36,657 nucleotides of DNA, taken from IMG/VR virus record IMGVR_UViG_3300030385_001022, positions 1-36,657 of that record; one strand, 5' to 3'. A program made the position numbers and the translations under genes. The first letter of the stretch is position 1. Each line of letters opens with the position of its first letter. The notes under the pieces are model-generated. The model ran no database searches. It saw only the letters and a list, made by a program, of their open reading frames with translations, and was not told the DNA's origin. The stretch comes from a virus. Positions 22,430 through 28,944 of this stretch are shown piece after piece.

Positions 22430-22757
22430 TATACATTCTCCTTGCTTTAGCTAGTAAAACTTGCGATTCGTGAACCGTCTGCTTATCAATATAGTCAGGT
22501 TCATTCTCTGTTGATGAAGTTATTCCTTTGGCTCGATACTCGTTAATCTCATCAATAGCTATATTTAACTCATGAGATAATTCTTTAATCATTTTATACA
22601 TATCAGGAGCAGCAGCTATTAAGTAAGCGTTATTTTCTGCATTGGGTATCCCGGCAATATCAAATCCCCCGCCTGGTAGTTTTACTATTACCGCCCTAAG
22701 TCCTTTATCAACACCCTGTATTGAAACTGACCATTCGCCTTCAGTAAAATTACTCAT
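22419..22757 (-). CDS. Conserved phage protein (NA.LIAAAPDM motif)
   Basis: 112 residues with an AAGGAG ribosome site; ATG overlaps the upstream TAA. The N-terminal part is beta-rich (EGEWSVSIQGVDKGLRAVIV), followed by NAENNAYLIAAAPDMYKMI, a signature I recall from accessory proteins of many enterobacterial and marine phages, and a helical C-terminus. The family is widespread in early regions but has no agreed function. Confidence 0.75.
   Translation of the reverse strand: MSNFTEGEWSVSIQGVDKGLRAVIVKLPGGGFDIAGIPNAENNAYLIAAAPDMYKMIKELSHELNIAIDEINEYRAKGITSSTENEPDYIDKQTVHESQVLLAKARRMYNGY
22427..22443 (-). repeat. Repeated start cassette, copy 1
   Basis: Minus-strand AAGGAGAATGTATAATG, identical in 17 bases at 22755-22771. 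Here the upstream frame reads it as codons for its final RRMYN residues before its own stop. Confidence 0.85.
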
Positions 22758-22771
22758 TATACATTCTCCTT
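22755..22771 (-). repeat. Repeated start cassette, copy 2
   Basis: Minus-strand AAGGAGAATGTATAATG, identical to 22427-22443. Here it encodes the KENV end of the upstream gene, its TAA and the next ATG, read in a different frame from copy 1. Confidence 0.85.
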
Positions 22772-23107
22772 ATGTGCTTCGATTATTAACAATAAAATAT
22801 TTCTTTTTAATGAAGGTATATCAGTAAAGTTCATTTCGTAAAATTTATTTGTAACCATGTTTAACGTGCAAAAGTGAAAGTTTATGCTAACTTCATGCTC
22901 AAGTATTAATTGATTAAGTAAAGCATCATCTATAAGTGGGTTGTAAGCATATCTATCAATACAAAAGCTATATGAATTATTGTGGCTTTCGTTAACAACT
23001 TCGTTAAAATGTAATGACGGAATGAATGCGCCCATAAATTCATGTCCACTATCGCCATTTATCTCAGCTATACGTTTACATATTTGTAAATTTGTTAGTT
23101 TAATCAT
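22757..23107 (-). CDS. Conserved phage protein, 116 aa
   Basis: ATG 23107 overlaps the upstream gene's TGA (ATGA). Sequence has LTNLQICKRIAEING at the start, then RYAYNPLIDDALLNQLILEH, the 'YNPL.DdaL..qL...y' pattern seen in accessory proteins of gammaproteobacterial phages, and a C-terminal helix. Function unknown. Confidence 0.75.
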   Translation of the reverse strand: MIKLTNLQICKRIAEINGDSGHEFMGAFIPSLHFNEVVNESHNNSYSFCIDRYAYNPLIDDALLNQLILEHEVSINFHFCTLNMVTNKFYEMNFTDIPSLKRNILLLIIEAHKENV

Positions 23108-23309
23108 TTAACTGCTCCTTTTAATGAAACGCTCCAACCAGTGCGGCTAGAATAATCACGGACTTGCTGCTCAGTTATTTTCATCTCAACAGCGATATGA
23201 GAAATAGGATGATAACCGGCCAGCTTTGAAAATTTACGCTTGAAATTATCACGCTCAATATCTGTAAAACCGTATGGGTATTTTTAAACTTGTTTTTAAT
23301 CGGTGGCAT
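23104..23309 (-). pseudogene. HTH-like 68-aa gene with one-base frameshift
   Basis: ATG 23309 abuts the preceding stop. The first frame gives MPPIKNKFK; after the A run (T run 23281-23285 on the plus strand, five bases) coding continues one frame over as KYPYGFTDIERDNFKRKFSK, LAGYHPISHIAVEMKITEQQ and VRDYSSRTGWSVSLKGAVK, ending in a TGA that overlaps the next ATG. One more A would restore a 68-residue protein with a helix-turn-helix look (HIAVEMKITEQQVRDY). It may be a homopolymer sequencing error, a real mutation, or slippage-controlled expression. No canonical slippery heptamer is in register. Confidence 0.68.
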
Positions 23310-23600
23310 TTATTTACTCTCCATTAGTTCAGGTGATTGATCTAATTGTTCAACGTATTCACTACAAAGTTGAGCTATCTCAATTTCACCACCAATAAAT
23401 CTACATTCGTGATTATCAACTAACCAAGCGCCAAAATTAGCTATTGTATTAATTACATCGACTTCAAGCTTTTTGCTTTTGATTAGCTGGGTTTCTAGAT
23501 ATGACTTTCTATTTAAATCCTTAACAATATCCTGTACAAACATTGTATGGCCGTCTTTTGTTATGCCCACGCTACTTTCTTTGTATTTAATAGGTCGCAT
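23310..23600 (-). CDS. Hypothetical 96-aa protein after XRE regulator
   Basis: ATG 23600 overlaps the regulator's TAA. Starts MRPIKYKESSVGITKDGHTM then FVQDIVKDLNRKS, a helical mid-part, and a C-terminal acidic helix ending ELMESK. Contains GAWLVDNHECRFIGGE. No domain recognised. Its tight coupling to the regulator suggests shared control and perhaps a partner role. Confidence 0.7.
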   Translation of the reverse strand: MRPIKYKESSVGITKDGHTMFVQDIVKDLNRKSYLETQLIKSKKLEVDVINTIANFGAWLVDNHECRFIGGEIEIAQLCSEYVEQLDQSPELMESK

Positions 23601-23800
23601 TACTCTTCTCCTAATTTAATGAATTCCCAAACCTTGTAATCAATAACCTTACATACTTGCTGTAACTTACCCACAGACATTGAGCCACCTTTACTGATTT
23701 GCGTTATATAAGCACCAGTACATTTCATTTTATCTGCTAAATCTTGCTTACTAATGCCTTTAGTTGCTAGTGCTATTCTAAATGATTTTTCTAAGTTCAT
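23600..23800 (-). CDS. XRE/Cro-CI family regulator
   Basis: 66 residues, nearly all one HTH_3 domain: SFRIALATKGISKQDLADKM, CTGAYITQISKGGSMSVGKL then QVCKVIDYKVWEFI. The first helix pair and the recognition helix (TGAYITQISKG) are typical of lambda-Cro/434-like regulators. It has no C-terminal self-cleavage domain, so it is not a CI-type SOS-cleavable repressor. It heads the minus operon and faces the plus operon; the palindrome ATTAAG-tag-CTTAAT in its promoter is the likely operator. Confidence 0.85.
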   Translation of the reverse strand: MNLEKSFRIALATKGISKQDLADKMKCTGAYITQISKGGSMSVGKLQQVCKVIDYKVWEFIKLGEE

Positions 23801-23829
23801 ATTATTCTCTATTTGTTATGGATGCAGGT

Positions 23830-23858
23830 ATATTATATTAAGTAGCTTAATGCGTCAA
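23830..23858 (-). promoter_or_regulatory. XRE-operon promoter
   Basis: Minus-strand TTGACG (23858-23853) followed by TATAAT (23837-23832) at 15 bases, or TAATAT (23835-23830) at 17. The spacer contains an inverted repeat that a dimeric regulator could occupy to block RNA polymerase. Confidence 0.6.
23837..23851. promoter_or_regulatory. Candidate XRE operator
   Basis: ATTAAG, TAG, CTTAAT: a perfect inverted repeat with three central bases, lying between the -35 and -10 of the XRE-operon promoter. The plus-strand gene region has looser relatives (TTACTTAATTTAA at about 23928-23940). Confidence 0.55.
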
Positions 23859-23882
23859 CTTAAATTAATTAACACAAAACAC

Positions 23883-23910
23883 TTGCAATCATTTTTAATA
23901 AGAGTAGGAT
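23883..23910 (+). promoter_or_regulatory. Candidate plus-strand early promoter
   Basis: TTGCAA (23883-23888), 16 bases, TAGGAT (23905-23910), about 45 bases before ATG 23955. It is the best plus-strand candidate in the divergent gap, which otherwise holds no gene. Confidence 0.4.
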
Positions 23911-23954
23911 TAACTCATCGAAACGAAGTTACTTAATTTAAAAGCGAGATACTT

Positions 23955-24116
23955 ATGGATATGCAGCAAATGATGGATTTTGTACAAAGATTTAAAAATA
24001 TGGATATGAGTTCAGTTAGCGAGATTGCAGCTAAGGATATGGTTATGCAGTCAGCTGGAAGAATGGGCGCAACTTACATTCAGTCAACTGTATTAGTTAA
24101 AAATATTTTTGGGTAG
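23955..24116 (+). CDS. Hypothetical 53-aa Met-rich protein
   Basis: First gene of the plus operon. MDMQQMMDFVQRFKNMDMSS continues to a helical SEIAAKDMVMQSAGRMGATY and TVLVKNIFG. Ten methionines in 53 residues is unusual. The upstream GCGAGA gives a weak ribosome site. Amphipathic helices suggest a small binding or inhibitory peptide. Family unknown. Confidence 0.6.
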   Translation: MDMQQMMDFVQRFKNMDMSSVSEIAAKDMVMQSAGRMGATYIQSTVLVKNIFG

Positions 24117-24140
24117 AAGGTAACAAATCAAGGAAATGAA

Positions 24141-24314
24141 ATGACAAGATGTTATGTAAGCGAGCAAATAGCAGCTCACTGTAATCAAGACGAAGAATTA
24201 TTCGACGTATGTTTTTACTGCGAAAAAGCTATCGAAGAAGATGATCATTCAGAAGAAATATTGATCGAAGGCTTTGTCTGGAATCATGTTCACACTCATT
24301 GTAAAAGGAATTAA
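24141..24314 (+). CDS. Cys/His-rich mini-protein, 57 aa
   Basis: AAGGAA before ATG 24141. The sequence has CNQDEELFDVCFYCEKAIEE and later WNHVHTHCKRN, so several Cys and His in spacing that could bind zinc (C..C pair in CFYC, H-x-H-x-H-C at the end). Acidic between. It overlaps nothing and is followed two bases later by the next ATG. Unknown function. Confidence 0.65.
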   Translation: MTRCYVSEQIAAHCNQDEELFDVCFYCEKAIEEDDHSEEILIEGFVWNHVHTHCKRN

Positions 24315-24316
24315 TA

Positions 24317-24520
24317 ATGCAATTTTTAACATTAAACGTGAACCAGCCTGAAGAAGTTAGGGCGGTATTAGGTAGAAAAGGTAGTGTGTTTGGCTACGGC
24401 TATAGCTATCACGTTGTAGATTTTTGCCCCGAAGAATCAAACGTTGATAACGTAATTAACGAGCTACAAAGTCACAGCATGACGCACTGGTGTTTTATAG
24501 AGGATAGTAATGATGAGTAG
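24317..24520 (+). CDS. Hypothetical 67-aa protein
   Basis: AAAGGAA before ATG 24317. The protein is compact and aromatic: MQFLTLNVNQPEEVRAVLGR then GYGYSYHVVDF, ending in an acidic helix and THWCFIEDSND. It looks like a small alpha-beta fold. It overlaps the next gene by eight bases. No family recognised. Confidence 0.68.
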   Translation: MQFLTLNVNQPEEVRAVLGRKGSVFGYGYSYHVVDFCPEESNVDNVINELQSHSMTHWCFIEDSNDE

Positions 24521-24644
24521 CGAAACGGTAACAATTACAATTAAGGGTATACCTCACTATTTTAACGGTGATGAATTAACTAGCCCAGCACAACAAGCGA
24601 TATTGTTTTTACAAGAGCTAGATTGTTTAGGAGTGATATTCTAA
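24513..24644 (+). CDS. Hypothetical 43-aa protein before Erf
   Basis: ATG 24513 lies inside the previous gene's end (an ATG directly before it is an alternative). Reads SETVTITIKGIPHYFNGDEL then SPAQQAILFLQELDCLGVIF. The stop TAA overlaps the Erf start. Probably translated by coupling. Unknown function. Confidence 0.58.
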   Translation: MSSETVTITIKGIPHYFNGDELTSPAQQAILFLQELDCLGVIF

Positions 24645-25240
24645 TGGAAAAGTCAGAATCAATTAAAAATATAGCTATCTCTATGTGTGAGGTTCAAGCA
24701 TCTATGGAGGTAGCAAGTAAAAGCTCAGATAACCCGTTTTTTAACTCCAAGTACGCTGATCTATCTGAAGTTCTTAGATGTATAAAAGGCATTATACCAA
24801 GCAAGAATTTAAGCTTTATGCAGATGCCTAGCTTTGAAAATGGAGTTGTGTCTGTTGAAACAATTGTAATGCACTCCACTGGAGAATGGATTTCATCAAC
24901 CAGCTCTTCTCCTATATCAAAATCAAACCCTCAAGGGGTTGGTGATGCCATAACATACCTTAGAAGGTATTCACTTGCTGCAATATTTGGACTGGCTCAA
25001 AAGGATGATGATGGCAATAGCAATAGTGAGCAATCACCACCAAAGCAAAATAAATCTGCGCAGAAAAAACCTAGTGCTGACGACGATAAACCTTGGTATG
25101 ACGAGCCAGATTTTCAAATTGATTTGCAGGGCATAAAATCTGCAATTCAGAATGGAACTCCACCCGCTGAAGTAATAAAAGAAATCAGTATAAAATTTAA
25201 AATATCAAACAAGTATAGAGATTTAATTAAAGCAATTTAA
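24644..25240 (+). CDS. erf: ERF-family single-strand annealing protein
   Basis: 198 residues from ATG 24644 (TAATG overlap). Core signatures of the ERF family are present: NPFFNSKYADLSEVLRCIKG (about 30-49), NLSFMQMPSFENGVVSVETI, STGEWISS and NPQGVGDAITYLRRYSLAAI then FGLAQKDDDGN (about 95-125). Then a charged linker (QNKSAQKKPSADDDKPWYDE) and a small helical C-domain. Erf-type proteins anneal single strands to circularise or recombine phage DNA; P22 uses Erf to circularise its permuted genome, which fits a headful-packaging virus. SSB and NinB-like proteins are natural partners. Confidence 0.92.
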   Translation: MEKSESIKNIAISMCEVQASMEVASKSSDNPFFNSKYADLSEVLRCIKGIIPSKNLSFMQMPSFENGVVSVETIVMHSTGEWISSTSSSPISKSNPQGVGDAITYLRRYSLAAIFGLAQKDDDGNSNSEQSPPKQNKSAQKKPSADDDKPWYDEPDFQIDLQGIKSAIQNGTPPAEVIKEISIKFKISNKYRDLIKAI

Positions 25241-25262
25241 CTATTAAGGAAGGGTATTAATA

Positions 25263-25952
25263 ATGGAAATTACAATATTCAAAGACATAACCACAGAGGG
25301 TGTTATTGCTTCTATTGAAGAAAATAGCGCAAAGTATCACGAAGGCTTTTACGCTGACATGGAAAACTTACCAGAGCGAACGCTTGTTAAGAAAAGTGCA
25401 TCTGAAATTGGCGATATAATCAAAGAGCTTAAAGCGTCTAGAATTAAAATAACCAAGGCCAATACCGCGGCAGTCAATAAAGAGCATGACGCAATAGTTG
25501 AAAGGCTTGAACTTGCCAATAAGCCGTTTACTGATTTGATAGACGAATACAACGTTAAGCGTAAAAAGATTTTAGCAGATGGAAAGCGTGTTGTTGAATT
25601 GCGAGCGGCAATGGCACAAAAAGAAGATGATCACGAAATGGGTTTGCTGATTAATAAGACATTTGAATTTGATAAGTCAGAAGAATTACGCATAAAAAAA
25701 GAAAGTGATGATGCTTATAAATTACAGGCTGACGCAGACGCAGAAGAAAGAGCTAAGTCAAAAGCTGCACATGCTGAGGCAACTAGAGTAAACAAAGAAA
25801 ACGCACAACTAGCAAATAAAGAGCACGTTAAAAATATCAATAACCATGCGTTAAATTGCTTGATGACATGCAATTTAACTTACGAGCAAGCCAAGTCAGT
25901 TGTTGTGGCTATTGCTAAAAACGAAATATCACACGTAAACATTAACTACTAA
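25263..25952 (+). CDS. Coiled-coil protein in recombination module
   Basis: AAGGAAGGG precedes ATG 25263. 229 residues, the first ~40 globular (EITIFKDITTEGVIASIEEN), then long Lys/Glu/Ala-rich helices from about 45 to 190 (KELKASRIKITKANTAAVNK, KAAHAEATRVNKENAQLANK) and a short end with TCNLTYEQAKSVVVAIAKNE. It sits between Erf and SSB, like helper or exonuclease-partner proteins of other phages, but I find no nuclease motif. Unknown function. Confidence 0.75.
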   Translation: MEITIFKDITTEGVIASIEENSAKYHEGFYADMENLPERTLVKKSASEIGDIIKELKASRIKITKANTAAVNKEHDAIVERLELANKPFTDLIDEYNVKRKKILADGKRVVELRAAMAQKEDDHEMGLLINKTFEFDKSEELRIKKESDDAYKLQADADAEERAKSKAAHAEATRVNKENAQLANKEHVKNINNHALNCLMTCNLTYEQAKSVVVAIAKNEISHVNINY

Positions 25953-25964
25953 AGGATAAAGAAA

Positions 25965-26459
25965 ATGGCAGGAATAAACAAAGTAATCATATTGGGCAAT
26001 TTAGGCAAGGATCCTGAGATGCGTTTTTTACCTAACGGTGAAGGTGTTGCAAATATGACTGTTGCTACATCTGAAACATGGAAGGATAAGCAGACAGGAG
26101 AGCCTAAAGAAAAAACTGAATGGCATCGTGTTGTCATCTTTGGGAAGTTAGCGAGCATTGCTGGTGAATATTTAAAGAAAGGTTCGAAAGTTTATATTGA
26201 AGGTTCATTGCAGACGCGCAAATGGACTAATCAGCAAGGCCAAGACCAGTACACTACTGAGATAGTTTTGCAAAGCTTTGGTGGTAAAATGGAGATGCTT
26301 GACGGTAAGCCGAAAGAACAACAGCAAGCACCAGCACAACAAGGCGGCTATTCTCAGCAAGAACCACAACAGCAAGGCGGATTTCAACAGCAAAACCAGC
26401 AACAAGCGCCACAGCAACAAGGTCAATACCAGCAAGGTCAAGGATTTAACCGAGGCTAA
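25965..26459 (+). CDS. ssb: Single-stranded DNA-binding protein
   Basis: 164 residues. OB fold at 1-~108 with the classical [20 protein letters not shown] start, [13 protein letters not shown], and [20 protein letters not shown]. The tail (from about 115) is Gln/Gly-rich ([10 protein letters not shown] and onward). It ends GQGFNRG, so the acidic DDDIPF-type tip that binds replication and repair partners is absent. Lying just after Erf and the coiled-coil protein, it coats DNA during recombination or replication. The bacterial-type sequence suggests acquisition from a gammaproteobacterial host. Confidence 0.95.
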   Translation: MAGINKVIILGNLGKDPEMRFLPNGEGVANMTVATSETWKDKQTGEPKEKTEWHRVVIFGKLASIAGEYLKKGSKVYIEGSLQTRKWTNQQGQDQYTTEIVLQSFGGKMEMLDGKPKEQQQAPAQQGGYSQQEPQQQGGFQQQNQQQAPQQQGQYQQGQGFNRG

Positions 26460-26464
26460 ATAAC

Positions 26465-26483
26465 ATGCGGTTAATAGCCGCAT
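26465..26483 (+). other. Hairpin after ssb
   Basis: ATGCGG (26465-26470) and CCGCAT (26478-26483) flank TTAATAG. There is no T run, so it is a stem-loop (perhaps mRNA 3' protection) rather than a clear terminator. Confidence 0.35.
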
Positions 26484-26521
26484 AACCTTGTTATGCTACA
26501 GCAATGAAAAGGATTGATAGG

Positions 26522-26710
26522 ATGTTTATAGTTAAATTGGCAGCAGGGCATTATATAGCTAATATGGGGCCAACCTCATATAAAGACAGAGCCAAACAAT
26601 ACAAAACAAAAAAAGGAGCTAAAATCGCTTTGGCTTCATACAGAAGTAGAAGGCAGTACTTTACAGCCAAAGTTATAGACCTAGACAGAGAGCTTGTTTT
26701 AGTAAAGTAA
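26522..26710 (+). CDS. Small basic protein, 62 aa
   Basis: AAGGA eight bases upstream selects ATG 26522 over ATG 26504. Sequence MFIVKLAAGHYIANMGPTSY then KDRAKQYKTKKGAKIALASY and RSRRQYFTAKVIDLDRELV. Strongly basic middle and a beta-like end; possibly nucleic-acid binding. It follows SSB. Confidence 0.68.
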   Translation: MFIVKLAAGHYIANMGPTSYKDRAKQYKTKKGAKIALASYRSRRQYFTAKVIDLDRELVLVK

Positions 26711-26718
26711 CCATAAAT

Positions 26719-26738
26719 AACGGGTATTACTGCCCGTT
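26719..26738 (+). terminator. Candidate terminator/hairpin
   Basis: AACGGG (26719-26724) and CCCGTT (26733-26738) form a 6-bp stem with an 8-base loop, then TTAATTAATTG. The T run is broken, so it may be a weak or partial terminator. Confidence 0.42.
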
Positions 26739-26782
26739 TAATTAATTGTTATGTTTGCCGATTACGCAGGAGTAACCAAGAT

Positions 26783-26965
26783 ATGAAATTAGGTAATTGT
26801 ACATGCCCAAAATGCAAACAAGACTACAACGGGCTTAGTATTGAAAGCTGTATCTCAACAGAATTTAGTAGAATTAAATGCGCTGAATGTGGCTTTAGTT
26901 ACGAAGGTGAATTTTGCGAAGAAGATTTAACGGATGCATTTATTAAAAAATACAATATCAACTAA
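26783..26965 (+). CDS. Zinc-ribbon protein, 60 aa
   Basis: AGGAG upstream of ATG 26783. Cys6, Cys8 and Cys11 (CTCPKC), another Cys at 23, and a CAEC pair (33-36) give a four-cysteine zinc ribbon. The end, DLTDAFIKKYNIN, has an 'eA..kyN' look that is loosely reminiscent of Lar-type restriction-alleviation proteins, but the match is weak. Possible small DNA- or protein-binding factor. Confidence 0.68.
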   Translation: MKLGNCTCPKCKQDYNGLSIESCISTEFSRIKCAECGFSYEGEFCEEDLTDAFIKKYNIN

Positions 26966-27062
26966 GGCAATATAACCTTTTAATATTAGCTGGCAGTTTA
27001 CTGTCCGCGCTGAATTTGTTGTTAGTTTTGCTGATAACACCGAAATATAAGCGAGAAAGAAT

Positions 27063-27269
27063 ATGTTAACAATGATGACAGAAGAAGAATTTACAGCCTC
27101 GTTAGTTAAAAAGGTTGCTGTGATGGAGATGCAATTAGAAGTGGCGTTTAATTTAATCAATGCAGTGGCGCATGTTGGTGTTGATTGTGGTTATGGAAAA
27201 TATACATTAACTGATAAAATGATCGCAGAAGCTAGATCGTTAAGTGAAAGCTATAAAAAAGCAATATAA
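27063..27269 (+). CDS. Hypothetical 68-aa protein
   Basis: GAGAAAG upstream. MLTMMTEEEFTASLVKKVAV then MEMQLEVAFNLINAVAHVGV, then GKYTLTDKMIAEARSL. Amphipathic helices, a small helical bundle. The 97-base gap before it shows no clear promoter. Unknown. Confidence 0.65.
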   Translation: MLTMMTEEEFTASLVKKVAVMEMQLEVAFNLINAVAHVGVDCGYGKYTLTDKMIAEARSLSESYKKAI

Positions 27270-27310
27270 CACTACACTACACGAGATTAAATCCGTATTT
27301 AAACAAACCG

Positions 27311-27354
27311 TAACGCCTTGAATTTTATTGATATCATTAATTTTCAGGGTGTTT
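27311..27354. other. Long imperfect palindrome
   Basis: A 44-base imperfect inverted repeat centred on GATATC: 16 of 22 base pairs match by my count, some others allow G-T pairing. It lies in the 104-base gap before ATG 27374. It could be an operator, an RNA structure, or a processing signal controlling the downstream genes. Confidence 0.45.
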
Positions 27355-27373
27355 TCGGTGAAAGAAGGCAATA

Positions 27374-27574
27374 ATGAACACTATAACTAAAGTTGTATTT
27401 AAACCGAAAGACGGTGCTCCAGTTAACTGTAAGCAAGTTGAATACCTAGTTGAGCACATGAACGGCAAAATTAATTACACTTACGCCAGAGCAAGGGCAA
27501 AAATCAGATTTGAAAGAGATAATAAATTACATGACCGGTACAAGTGTTTATGTGCTGAAGTTGAGGTTATATGA
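27374..27574 (+). CDS. Hypothetical 66-aa basic protein
   Basis: AAGAAGG before ATG 27374. MNTITKVVFKPKDGAPVNCK then VEYLVEHMNGKINYTYARAR and a basic helix (AKIRFERDNKLHDRY). Basic and possibly DNA-binding. It overlaps the next gene by four bases (ATGA). Unknown. Confidence 0.67.
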   Translation: MNTITKVVFKPKDGAPVNCKQVEYLVEHMNGKINYTYARARAKIRFERDNKLHDRYKCLCAEVEVI

Positions 27575-27765
27575 ATATATTTGAGCCATGGGTATCAGAA
27601 ATTGACATGACGTTTACTGACTTAGATGTTAATGATTCAGAAGCAAAAGCATATCACTTATGCCCTTATTCAACAGTAAGATTAAGAGAAGCACTTTCAA
27701 TAAACTCTATGCTTTATCGAGTTAACTTAATAGACGCTATAATTTTAAAGGGATTGCGCGTATAA
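27571..27765 (+). CDS. Hypothetical 64-aa protein
   Basis: ATG overlaps the preceding stop as ATGA. MNIFEPWVSEIDMTFTDLDV then SEAKAYHLCPYSTVRLREAL, ending NLIDAIILKGLRV. An acidic first half and helical end. No family recognised. Confidence 0.65.
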   Translation: MNIFEPWVSEIDMTFTDLDVNDSEAKAYHLCPYSTVRLREALSINSMLYRVNLIDAIILKGLRV

Positions 27766-27781
27766 TAGTATAATTACGCGC
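27756..27781 (+). other. GC-rich stem with TATAAT-containing loop
   Basis: GCGCGTA (27756-27762) pairs with TACGCGC (27775-27781) around a 12-base AT-rich loop TAATAGTATAAT. It overlaps the previous gene's stop and precedes ATG 27797. Two TATAAT-like boxes lie in it, but no -35 is seen. It may be an attenuator-like or processing element. Confidence 0.42.
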
Positions 27782-27796
27782 CACTTTAGAAGTAGA

Positions 27797-28051
27797 ATGA
27801 AAGAAATTAAGCAGATAGACATTATTTTGTGTGAAGACTGCGACGAAGGCGATCCACCAAAAATTAATAAAGCTGATCATCTTATACCGTTTCGGACCGA
27901 GCACTACGGAATGTTAAAAGATGGTTCAGATATTGATAGAAAAGTTGTAGGTATTTGTAAGAAGTGTCTAAAGAAAAGAAATAAATTTCAGCAAGACAAC
28001 AAACAGGCGGTCGATGTTAATCATCCGCATTTAGTTTTACGAAATGTATAG
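27797..28051 (+). CDS. Zinc-finger-like protein, 84 aa
   Basis: Two CxxC pairs: CEDC at about residues 12-15 and CKKC at about 54-57, with basic KKRNKFQQDN after. A zinc-binding treble-clef or ribbon is likely. It has PPKINKADHLIPFRTEHYG between. The ribosome site is weak (GAAG). Role unknown; nucleic-acid binding possible. Confidence 0.67.
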   Translation: MKEIKQIDIILCEDCDEGDPPKINKADHLIPFRTEHYGMLKDGSDIDRKVVGICKKCLKKRNKFQQDNKQAVDVNHPHLVLRNV

Positions 28052-28062
28052 AGGAATCAAAC

Positions 28063-28551
28063 ATGTATAATTTCAATCCAGCACAATGGATATTAATTAA
28101 CTCAAGAATAAAATTTGATGATGATTTTGTGGTTGAAGGTATACCGTTTCAATTAATGTCATTAAGCGAAGATAATATCGAGGCTGTTAGGTTATTAAAA
28201 ACATCTAAAGATATTATTGAATTAGCGGCAAATGGCGGCTTTGCAATCGACCGCAAGCGAGCTATTGAAGACGAAAGCCTTGTTTCTAGTTTAGCGCAAA
28301 TGTGGGAACAAGATGCAGTGTTAGCATTTAATGACCCTACAATCATATTTAGCGTTGGCGAGAGAGTTTGTGAATTGTCTGGCTTGGTATCATTTTTAGA
28401 TGAGGTATTGGCTCATGAGGAAAATGAAGAAAAAGAGCTTGCGGCATTATTACTAGAAGATGAAAGCCGTCCAGTTGATGGTGATAATTTAGACGTAGAT
28501 AAAATAACTGCTGACGCAAACGAGTACATATTAAATCAAACTGTAGCATAA
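28063..28551 (+). CDS. Hypothetical 162-aa acidic protein
   Basis: AGAGGAA before ATG 28063. Begins MYNFNPAQWILINSRIKFDD, with a helical middle (EAVRLLKTSKDIIELAANGG) and a strongly acidic C-terminus (HEENEEKELAALLLEDESRP). The fold is helical with no catalytic residues. It precedes the lysis region. Acidic small proteins of this sort often bind host factors or mimic DNA, but this is speculation. Confidence 0.72.
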   Translation: MYNFNPAQWILINSRIKFDDDFVVEGIPFQLMSLSEDNIEAVRLLKTSKDIIELAANGGFAIDRKRAIEDESLVSSLAQMWEQDAVLAFNDPTIIFSVGERVCELSGLVSFLDEVLAHEENEEKELAALLLEDESRPVDGDNLDVDKITADANEYILNQTVA

Positions 28552-28566
28552 TAATAAGGGCTTAAA

Positions 28567-28944
28567 ATGACAGAACCTAGAGGCTTTGACTCAAGAGTTG
28601 TTGACGAATATGGTGGAGAATATCCATCGGCAAAAGTAGTCATTCGTGATTATAAATTTGCAAACGAGGAAACAGGACGCTCTAAAGACGGTCTTTTTCC
28701 TTATGAGAAAACACAACGGGTTAATAATATAGCTTATCAATTAAGCTATCATTATAACGAAACGACAAAAGCACAAGGCAAAAAGCTTCGCCCATTGTTT
28801 TTTGAAAACGAAGAAGGTATGTCTGACGTTTATGTTGTAGATTTGAATTCTGACGAAGTTAAAGCGGCATTAGGTGACGGTGGTGATTCAACTGAAAACG
28901 TTTTTAATGCTATAGAAGCTGATTTTAAAAGTAAGCATAATTAA
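28567..28944 (+). CDS. Hypothetical 125-aa protein
   Basis: AAGGGC before ATG 28567. MTEPRGFDSRVVDEYGGEYP then KVVIRDYKFANEETGRSKDG and a helical middle, ending in an acidic helix. Tyr-rich and mixed charge. It abuts the endolysin start. Unknown, but co-transcribed with lysis genes. Confidence 0.7.
   Translation: MTEPRGFDSRVVDEYGGEYPSAKVVIRDYKFANEETGRSKDGLFPYEKTQRVNNIAYQLSYHYNETTKAQGKKLRPLFFENEEGMSDVYVVDLNSDEVKAALGDGGDSTENVFNAIEADFKSKHN

Noticed and set aside
22427-22771. Attachment-site core (17-base identical repeats)
   Set aside because: The repeats coincide with ribosome sites and start codons and flank a single gene; no integrase is present.
23281-23285. Programmed -1 frameshift site
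   Set aside because: TTTAAAAAT does not place a canonical X XXY YYZ heptamer in the reading frame; a homopolymer length error or mutation is simpler.
26783-26965. Lar-type restriction-alleviation protein
   Set aside because: Only the cysteine ribbon and a faint C-terminal resemblance; not enough to name it.
27763-27774. Tandem TATAAT promoters
   Set aside because: No -35 at suitable distance and the boxes form the loop of a GC stem overlapping a stop codon.
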